Shown: positions 14,416 through 19,342 of the stretch, one piece after another
Layout: each line of letters starts with the position of its first letter
Numbering within the stretch: the first letter of the stretch is position 1
Assembly (NCBI GenBank): GCA_035540915.1
Contig: DATLFQ010000138.1
Location: forward strand, 1 to 19,342
From: DATLFQ01 sp035540915
GTDB taxonomy: Bacteria; Actinomycetota; Acidimicrobiia; Acidimicrobiales; GCA-2861595
Reading direction: 5' to 3'
Length of the DNA: 19,342 nucleotides
Program-made: the position numbers and the translations under genes
The notes under the pieces: model-generated
What the model was told of the DNA's origin: nothing
The model's database searches: none
The model's input: the letters and a program-made list of their open reading frames with translations, nothing else

Positions 14416-16730
14416 TACGGTGGCACGGGCGCCAGGCCCAGGGCCGCAGCCAGCTCGTCGAGGTCGGGGCGGCCACCGCCGCGGCGGGCCTCGTGCACCA
14501 GCTCCTGGGGCCGGTCGAGCGGCAGGTGGAGGCCCATGCCGGTGGCCAGGCGGAGCAGGGCCAGCGCAGGGCCGGTCGAACCGCCGGCCAGCGCGTGCTC
14601 GACGGCCGCCTCGACCATCGGCCCGGCCTGGGCCCGCAGCTCGGGCGTGTCGACGGCGAGACCGGCGGCGGCCGCCTTGGCCGCCTCCACCTTGGCCGCC
14701 ACCTCGTCGCCCGCCGCCACGGCGGCGGCCAGCCGGCGGGCCAGGGCCAGCTCGGCCGCCGCCCGCAGCTCGGCCGGCAGTGGCGACCCGGCCGCGGCCA
14801 GGGCCTCCAGCGTCGCCGCGTGGTCGCCGTAGAACTGCTCGCAGACGGCGGCGAAGCGGTCGGCCAGCGCCCGGGAGGCACCGGCCACGATGTCCTCGGC
14901 CGCATCGGGCAGGGCCGACGACAGGCCGAGCGGGTCGGGGCCGAAGTCGTCGGCGGCGAGGTGGAGGAGCGCGGCCACGTTGGCCCCGGCGCCGAACACG
15001 TGGCGCAGGCGGGCCAGGGCCGCCGCATCGCGGTCCGGGTCGGCGGCCCGGGTGAACACGGCCACCTCCAAGCCGGCCAAATGGAGGGCTGCGTAGAGGT
15101 GCCCGGAGCGCCGGCCGGTGCGGGCGTGGACCAAGCTGACCGCCCCCGACACCAGGACCAGCCCACTGCGCTCGGTCCGCTGGTGGTCGACCGGCTCGAC
15201 GGTGAACACACCGACCCGGGGAGCCAGCGGGCCCGAGTTGAACAGCGCCACGAGGGCCAGGTGGGCCGCGGCCCGCCCGGGGCCGACCCGGGCCGGCTCG
15301 ACGTGGCGGCGCCACACGTCCCGGCCGGTGCCTTCCCCGGGCCGGTTGCTCTCGGCCTTGTCCAGCACGGCCAGGAACTGCTCGGTGCCGGGATCCTCGC
15401 CCAGTTCGCCCAGCAGGTCCATGGCCCGGGCTGCGTAGCGCAGCACCTGCACCGTCTCCAGGCCAGCCAGGTCGTTGAAGAACCAGCCGCAGGAGGTGTA
15501 CATGGCCATGGCCGCCCGCTGGGCCTCCAGGAGCGTGAAGGCCTCGACGACGTCCCCGGTCACGTGGTCGGCGGCGAACCGCTCCCGGCCGACCACGCCG
15601 AGGACCACCGGCAGGTACGCGTCGCGGGCGGCCCAGGGGTCGGCCAGCACGGCCGCGCCCCGGCGCTCGAAGACCTGGTCGACCCGCTCCTGGAGCAGGT
15701 CCAGGGCCTGGCGCAGCGGCGCCCGCCAGCGCTGGTTCCAGCCGGGCTCCCCGCCGGTGGAGCAGCCGCAGTCCTCCCGCCACCGGCCCACGCCGTGCGC
15801 GCACGACCAACTGCTCTCGCGCACCTGCACCTGGCCGGCGTGCTGGGTGCCGTCGAGATGGGCGGCGAGGCCGCCCACGGCGATGCCCCGCCGCGGCGCC
15901 TCGACGGCAAGCGCGTGAGCCACCAGGCGCTCGCCCCAGCGGTGGTGGTGGCCGAAGGTCTCGCCGTCCGCCGCGATCACCACCAGCCCGTCGTGGCGTG
16001 TCTCGGCCACCCGGTTGACCAGCTCCTCGCTGGACAGCCCGCTCATCTCGAAGGCCAGCACGTGCGACAGCGCACCGTCGTAGAAGACGATGTCCAGGCC
16101 GCGGCCCGAGCCGTCGGGATGCAGCCAGCGCCACGGGCGGCCGATGTCGAGCCGGCCACCGCTCACCTCGGTCCAGCGCGCCCCGGCGTCGCCCAGGGGC
16201 CGCACGCGGGCAGCCTGATGCTGGGCCAGGACGGTGGCGCCGACGCCCTCCTCGACCAGGATGGCCAGCACCTGTTCGTTGACGGCCGCCTCCGGCAGCC
16301 ACATGGCCTGCGCCGGGCGCCCGAAACGGTGGAGGAAGTCGGCCAGCCCCCACCGCACCTGGGTGCGCACGTCCCGCTCGCCGGCCAGGGGCAGGATGGT
16401 GTGCCCATAGGCCTGGGCCATGGCGCTCCCCGATGCCGTGTCGGCCTGGACGATGCGGGCGTGGACCGCCGGCTGGTGGCGGGCCAGCCAGGCCATCAGG
16501 GTCGGGCCGACGTCGAAGGAGAGGAACCGGTAGTTGTTGACGATGTCGACCACCCGGCCGGCGTCGTCGAAGATCCGAGCCCAGGCGTTGGGCCGGTAGG
16601 CCTCCGCAGCCACCCGCTGGTTCCAGTCGTGGGCCGGCGCTGCGGACGCCTCCCGGGAGACCTCCTCGGTCCAGGGGTTCTCCCGGGGCGGTTGGTAGAA
16701 GTGCCCATGGATGACCAGGCGGGGTGCCAC
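14415..16730 (-). CDS. Glycoside hydrolase family 57 / DUF3536 protein
   Basis: 771 residues: an N-terminal GH57 catalytic barrel followed by a DUF3536 region. GH57 enzymes act on alpha-glucans (amylase, glucanotransferase or branching activity); the exact activity here is unknown. Visible features: LVIHGHFYQPPRENPW at the N-terminus, SFDVGPTLM, the nucleophile candidate Glu147 in MWLPEAAVN, and the acid/base candidate Asp255 in AADGETFGHHH. WSCAHGVGRWREDCGCS and GWNQRWRAPLRQAL mark the DUF3536 part. There is no signal peptide, so it is probably cytoplasmic, perhaps in glycogen or maltodextrin metabolism. GTG 16730 is chosen over the TTG at 16745: TACCTT, a perfect -10, lies 6 bp before the GTG, and the TTG is upstream of that. 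Divergent from the MEDS gene. Confidence 0.92.
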   Translation of the reverse strand: MAPRLVIHGHFYQPPRENPWTEEVSREASAAPAHDWNQRVAAEAYRPNAWARIFDDAGRVVDIVNNYRFLSFDVGPTLMAWLARHQPAVHARIVQADTASGSAMAQAYGHTILPLAGERDVRTQVRWGLADFLHRFGRPAQAMWLPEAAVNEQVLAILVEEGVGATVLAQHQAARVRPLGDAGARWTEVSGGRLDIGRPWRWLHPDGSGRGLDIVFYDGALSHVLAFEMSGLSSEELVNRVAETRHDGLVVIAADGETFGHHHRWGERLVAHALAVEAPRRGIAVGGLAAHLDGTQHAGQVQVRESSWSCAHGVGRWREDCGCSTGGEPGWNQRWRAPLRQALDLLQERVDQVFERRGAAVLADPWAARDAYLPVVLGVVGRERFAADHVTGDVVEAFTLLEAQRAAMAMYTSCGWFFNDLAGLETVQVLRYAARAMDLLGELGEDPGTEQFLAVLDKAESNRPGEGTGRDVWRRHVEPARVGPGRAAAHLALVALFNSGPLAPRVGVFTVEPVDHQRTERSGLVLVSGAVSLVHARTGRRSGHLYAALHLAGLEVAVFTRAADPDRDAAALARLRHVFGAGANVAALLHLAADDFGPDPLGLSSALPDAAEDIVAGASRALADRFAAVCEQFYGDHAATLEALAAAGSPLPAELRAAAELALARRLAAAVAAGDEVAAKVEAAKAAAAGLAVDTPELRAQAGPMVEAAVEHALAGGSTGPALALLRLATGMGLHLPLDRPQELVHEARRGGGRPDLDELAAALGLAPVPP

Positions 16731-16736
16731 CGGGCG

Positions 16737-16742
16737 AAGGTA
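16737..16742 (-). promoter_or_regulatory. Predicted -10 box of the GH57 gene (TACCTT)
   Basis: TACCTT fits TANNNT, 6 bp before GTG 16730. It fixes the start codon, because the longer TTG-initiated frame would begin upstream of this box. Confidence 0.5.
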
Positions 16743-16801
16743 CAAGAGCGGTCCCCCGCCGTTCCGCTCAGCATCGAGCGGTTCCTGCCGAGAGAGGCGA
16801 T

Positions 16802-17353
16802 GTGGGGCCCGCCTTCCTGCATCACGAGCACCTGGTCACCCTCTACGAGAGCGACGACGCGCTGGTCGCCCGGGTGGCGGAGTTCCTGGCACCGGCCGTG
16901 CGGGACGGCGAGATGGCAATCGTCGTGGCCACGGCGGCCCACCGGGCCGCGTTCCGAGCGGCGCTGGCCGCCGAGGGTGCCGACGTCGAGCGGGCGGAGG
17001 CCTCCGGCCGCTTCCCGCAGCTCGACGCGGCCGAGACGCTGGCCACGTTCATGGTCGACGGCGCCCCCGACCCGGCCCGCTTCCGCGAGAAGGTCGGCGG
17101 GCTGATCAGCCGGGCCGCCGCCGACGGCCGCCACGTGCGTGTCTACGGCGAGATGGTGGCGCTGCTGTGGGACGCCGGCGACGTGGCGTCGGCCATCGCG
17201 CTGGAGGACCTCTGGAACGCGCTGGCGGTCGGCCACGAGTTCGCCCTGCTGTGCGCGTACCCGACCAGCCTGTTCACCACCGGGGGCGGCGAGCCGGACT
17301 TCACCGTCATGTGCGGGCAGCACACGGCGGTGGTGTCCACGGAGGCGCCGTAG
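16802..17353 (+). CDS. Stand-alone MEDS-domain sensory protein
   Basis: 183 residues with the MEDS (DcmR-type sensory) domain, a RecA-like fold often found fused to response-regulator or anti-sigma kinase modules. Evidence: FLHHEHLVTLYESDDALVAR at the N-terminus, then EFLAPAVRDGEMAIVVATAA. FMVDGAPDPARFREKVGGLI and RVYGEMVALLWDAGDVASAI follow, then LEDLWNALAVGHEFALLCAYP. No output domain is attached, so it probably acts through a separate partner, and none is next to it. The GTG at 16802 begins just before the conserved HHEH segment and has GAGAGG 4 bp upstream as a ribosome site. An ATG two bases earlier is out of frame. Divergent from the GH57 gene (71 bp apart), so it could respond to or regulate carbohydrate metabolism; that is inference. 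Confidence 0.88.
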   Translation: MGPAFLHHEHLVTLYESDDALVARVAEFLAPAVRDGEMAIVVATAAHRAAFRAALAAEGADVERAEASGRFPQLDAAETLATFMVDGAPDPARFREKVGGLISRAAADGRHVRVYGEMVALLWDAGDVASAIALEDLWNALAVGHEFALLCAYPTSLFTTGGGEPDFTVMCGQHTAVVSTEAP

Positions 17354-17382
17354 GCTCGTCGCCAGGTGGCGCCCGCGCCCGC

Positions 17383-17937
17383 TCAGATCGGCCGGAGCGG
17401 CGAGTGCGGCGCCCCAGGCGGTTCGACGGCGATGGGGTCGCCGGGGCGGACCTCGCCGCCCGCCACGACGACGGCCATGACGCCGACCCGGGGGGCCAGC
17501 TTCGCGTTGCCGTGGCCCCCGTGCGCCAACGTGGACATCAGGCCGGGCTGGATGGCGTCGAGCTGGCGGCACGGCGTGCGCAGCCCGGTCAGCTCGACGA
17601 CGGCGTGGGCCCCGAGCCGCAAGCGGGTGCCCTGAGCCAGGCCCAGCAGGTCGAGCCCCCGGGTGGTGACGTTCTCGCCCATCTGGCCGGGCGCCAGCTC
17701 GAAGCCCTCGCCCTGCAGGTCGTCGTGCAGCTCCCCGTGGATCAGGTGGACCTGCCGGGTGTTCGGCACCGTCTCGGGCGGGCGGCCCCGCCGCCGGAGG
17801 GTGATCGTCGTCCCGCGGTGGACGTCGCCCTCCACCCCCTCGCCGGCCACCAGGCGGATGGAGTCGACCACCGCCTTGGCCATGGTGTGGCCTGGACTGG
17901 CGCACACCGCCTCGACCCGGGCGCCGCCCGCCGTCAT
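17383..17937 (-). CDS. MOSC-domain protein
   Basis: 184 residues. MOSC is the molybdenum-cofactor sulfurase C-terminal domain; small MOSC proteins bind sulfur or sulfurated Moco and handle it for Moco-dependent reductions. Visible signatures: RLVAGEGVEGDVHRG, RQVHLIHGELHDDL, the strongly conserved GQMGENVTTRGLDLL, and LTGLRTPCRQLD with the conserved cysteine. VARGV-like C-terminal text appears as KLAPRVGVMAVVVAGGEVRP. The ATG at 17937 is preferred because it directly precedes VEAVCASPGH and overlaps a mini-ORF stop in ATGA. The frame is open to 18132 but that extension is aminotransferase antiframe. It may be translationally coupled to the upstream aminotransferase through the mini-ORF. Convergent with the MEDS gene. 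Confidence 0.92.
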   Translation of the reverse strand: MTAGGARVEAVCASPGHTMAKAVVDSIRLVAGEGVEGDVHRGTTITLRRRGRPPETVPNTRQVHLIHGELHDDLQGEGFELAPGQMGENVTTRGLDLLGLAQGTRLRLGAHAVVELTGLRTPCRQLDAIQPGLMSTLAHGGHGNAKLAPRVGVMAVVVAGGEVRPGDPIAVEPPGAPHSPLRPI

Positions 17938-18035
17938 GGGCACGAGCGGGACCACCGGCGGAAACCGGGCGGCGGGGCAGGGGCCCCGCCGCACACGGCG
18001 GGCGTGTCCCGAAGGGACCGGGTGCCCGCCGTCAT
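17934..18035 (-). CDS. 33-codon mini-ORF bridging aminotransferase and MOSC genes
   Basis: The ORF starts MTAGTRSLRDTP and ends SRSCP. Its ATG overlaps the aminotransferase TGA (ATGA) and its TGA overlaps the MOSC ATG (ATGA). The product is Arg/Pro-rich and not recognisable. It arises from the 98-bp direct-repeat structure, so it may exist only to carry ribosomes across the inserted DNA. It may also be an accident. Confidence 0.35.
   Translation of the reverse strand: MTAGTRSLRDTPAVCGGAPAPPPGFRRWSRSCP
17985..18002 (-). other. Strong hairpin inside the aminotransferase/MOSC insert
   Basis: CCCGCCG, loop CACA, CGGCGGG: a 7-bp perfect GC stem. Beside it are an alternative GGCGGGG/CCCCGCC pairing and a short GTCCC/GGGAC stem at about 18007-18019. 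It could act as a partial terminator or RNA-stability element, reducing MOSC expression relative to the aminotransferase. Confidence 0.4.
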
Positions 18036-19096
18036 GGGCACAGCGCATCCAGCGCCGCGTCCACGTCGTCGGTGGTGTTGTAGAGGTGGAAGCTGGCCCG
18101 CAGGTGGCCTCCCCGGACGGCTGCGCGCACACCGGCCGCCTCCAGCCGCGAGGCCGCGTCCGGCACCTGCACCGAGACGATGGCCGAGTCGCTGGCCGCC
18201 ATGCCGAGGCCGGCCCGGAACCGGTCGGCCAGGGCGACGTCGTGACGGTGGACGGCGTCGACGCCGACCGACAGCAGCAGCTCCAGGGCCGGCGTGGTGC
18301 CGACCCAGGAGAACCAGGCCGGCGAGGTGTCCAGCCGGCGGGCCGACGCCGCCAGCCGCAGCGGCGCGCCGTAGTACGACGAGTACACGTCCTCGCTGGC
18401 GAACCAGCCGGCGGCCAGCGGGGTCAGCCGCTCCTGGAGTGCCTCGCCGACGGCCAGGAAGGCGCTGCCCCGGGGGGCCATGAGCCACTTGTAGGCGCCG
18501 CAGGCCAGGGCGTCGAACTGACCACCGTCGGTCGGCAGCCAGCCGCAGGCCTGGGTGGCGTCGGCCACCACCAGGGCGCCGCAGGCCCGGGCCGCGTCGA
18601 CCACGGCGTCGACGTCGGCCACCTCGCCGGTGGCCGACTGCACGGTGCTGAAGGCGACGACGTCGGGCCGGGCCCGGGCGACTGCGGCCGCCAGCTCGTG
18701 GACCGGGGCAAGGGTGACCCGCACGCCCCGGCCGGCGTGCACCATCCACGGGAACAGCAGCGAGGTGAAGTCGTTCTCCGGGGCGACCACGTGCGACCCG
18801 TCGGGCAGCGCGGCGGCGACGAGGCCCACCATCTCGGACACCGTCGAGCCGATGGCGACCCGCTCGACCGGCACGCCGACCAGGGCGGCGAAGGCGGCCC
18901 GGGCGCCGTCGGTGCACCCGGCCCACCCCTCCCAGGTTGTGCGCCCGCCCCGCCACTCGCCGAGCGCCCGCTGCAGCGCGTCGAACGCGGGACGGGGCGG
19001 CAGCCCGAAGCTGGCGGTGTCGAGGAACGGCCTTTCGGGAGCCCACAGATGGCGGACGGCGTCCACCGCTTCCTCCGCCGCCGTCCCGGTCGCCAT
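18032..19096 (-). CDS. Class V (PLP-dependent) aminotransferase family protein
   Basis: 354 residues of the fold-type I, class V group that includes isopenicillin-N epimerase-like, EgtE-like and desulfurase enzymes. Visible: FLDTASFGLPPRP at the N-terminus, IGSTVSEMVGLVAAALPDG, FSTVQSATGEVADVDAVV, VADATQACGWLP with the PLP-pairing Asp, and the PLP Lys203 in CGAYKWLMAPRG. GGHLRASFHLYNTTDDVDAA is near the C-terminus. The GSAC desulfurase cysteine loop is absent, so it is not a SufS/IscS desulfurase. The EgtE-like C-terminus suggests a C-S lyase or a related aminotransferase, but no other ergothioneine genes are visible, so the substrate is open. ATG 19096 is chosen; the divergent ABC gene starts only 19 bp away. 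Confidence 0.88.
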   Translation of the reverse strand: MATGTAAEEAVDAVRHLWAPERPFLDTASFGLPPRPAFDALQRALGEWRGGRTTWEGWAGCTDGARAAFAALVGVPVERVAIGSTVSEMVGLVAAALPDGSHVVAPENDFTSLLFPWMVHAGRGVRVTLAPVHELAAAVARARPDVVAFSTVQSATGEVADVDAVVDAARACGALVVADATQACGWLPTDGGQFDALACGAYKWLMAPRGSAFLAVGEALQERLTPLAAGWFASEDVYSSYYGAPLRLAASARRLDTSPAWFSWVGTTPALELLLSVGVDAVHRHDVALADRFRAGLGMAASDSAIVSVQVPDAASRLEAAGVRAAVRGGHLRASFHLYNTTDDVDAALDALCP

Positions 19097-19115
19097 CCCG
19101 CCATCGTGCTACACC

Positions 19116-19342
19116 GTGCCCGTGCCGGTCATCGAGTTGGAGGGCCTGCGCAAGGAGTACCGCCGCCCGCGGGGACGCCGCATCGCCGCCATCGACGGGA
19201 TCGACCTGGACGTCCCCGAGGGCGGGGTCTTCGGCTTCCTCGGCCCGAACGGGTCGGGCAAGACCACCACCATCCGGTGCCTGCTCGGGCTGGCCCGGCC
19301 CACGGCCGGGCGCTGCCGCCTGCTGGGCGCCGACTCCTCCGG
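19116..19342 (+). CDS. ABC transporter ATP-binding protein, N-terminal part (cut by window end)
   Basis: The visible 75 codons read IELEGLRKEYRRPRGRRIAA, then IDGIDLDVPEGGVFGFLGP, the Walker A motif GPNGSGKTTT, and IRCLLGLARPTAGRCRLLG. This is the usual start of an ABC-2-type exporter ATPase, which powers a separate membrane permease. The Q-loop and signature motif lie beyond the window, so substrate and direction cannot be read. Two in-frame starts are possible: GTG 19116 and GTG 19122. TACACC, a near -10, lies 6 bp before the second. Divergent from the aminotransferase. Confidence 0.9.
   Translation, partial: MPVPVIELEGLRKEYRRPRGRRIAAIDGIDLDVPEGGVFGFLGPNGSGKTTTIRCLLGLARPTAGRCRLLGADSS

Larger units (their letters stand above)
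17926..18041. repeat. 18-bp direct repeat, 98-bp period, at the aminotransferase/MOSC junction
   Basis: GCCCGCCGTCATGGGCAC occurs at 17926-17943 and 18024-18041. Each copy contains the same CCC-ATGA junction: one copy ends the aminotransferase, the other starts MOSC. The 80 bp between are rich in hairpins. This looks like an insertion or duplication splitting an older ATGA-overlapped pair. Confidence 0.8.

Noticed and set aside
16731..16745. TTG start for the GH57 gene
   Set aside because: It lies upstream of the perfect TACCTT -10 hexamer that fits the GTG at 16730, and the extra residues are not needed for the domain.
11922..17105. A 1727-codon open frame on the plus strand across the desulfurase, PaaK-like and GH57 genes
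   Set aside because: It is antisense to three well-supported genes and reads as low-complexity Gly/Arg/His/Gln text, a usual artefact of very high GC. It matches a desulfurase motif only at 12372-12443, because that block is inverted.
18032..19096. A second cysteine desulfurase
   Set aside because: The class V fold is clear, but the catalytic cysteine loop (GSAC or equivalent) is missing and the C-terminus is of the SFHLYNT type.

Overview
This is a very GC-rich bacterial segment with dense genes, many GTG starts and almost only G or C at third codon positions. It looks like an actinomycete, possibly a member of the Acidimicrobiia; that class placement is inference. The minus strand carries cysteine desulfurase, mnmA, ligA, gatC, gatA and gatB in that order. 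This matches the actinobacterial order known from mycobacteria, with lineage-specific genes inserted. I see no rRNA, tRNA, CRISPR array, transposase or site-specific recombinase, and no gene-free stretch over 300 bp.

Layout, left to right. 1-3300: the gatCAB amidotransferase operon (minus). 3312-3435: a 124-bp element with 20-bp perfect terminal inverted repeats. 3433-4398: an alpha/beta-hydrolase with an extra C-terminal beta domain (minus), divergent from an SCP2-domain gene (plus, 4446-4880). 5062-6990: a PASTA-type Ser/Thr kinase (minus), divergent from a small membrane-anchored protein (plus, 7068-7511). 7558-9898: ligA behind a 65-codon gene (minus), divergent from a membrane protein (plus, 9948-10853). 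That membrane protein meets mnmA tail to tail inside a 26-bp perfect palindrome. 10850-13103: cysteine desulfurase and mnmA, a tRNA 2-thiouridine sulfur-relay pair. 13152-16730: an ANL/PaaK-like protein and a GH57/DUF3536 protein (minus). 16802-17353: a stand-alone MEDS sensory-domain protein (plus). 17383-19096: a MOSC protein and a class V aminotransferase (minus), then the start of an ABC ATPase (plus).

The most important observation is in the cysteine desulfurase gene. A 72-bp block (12372-12443) bounded by 11-bp perfect inverted repeats lies in the wrong orientation. Read as it stands, the protein has 18 residues that do not fit the family. Flipping the block restores the conserved GGGQER..RRSGT.NV motif exactly, keeps the frame, and returns third-position GC from 13/18 to 18/18. 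Both orientations are open. This is either an intragenic invertible switch, a recent template-switch mutation, or an assembly or amplification artefact.

Other notable structure: seven genes have a perfect TANNNT -10 hexamer 5-8 bp before the start codon, implying leaderless transcription. The aminotransferase/MOSC junction carries an 18-bp direct repeat with a 98-bp period; it creates a 33-codon mini-ORF with ATGA overlaps at both ends. Several hairpins sit exactly at gene ends.
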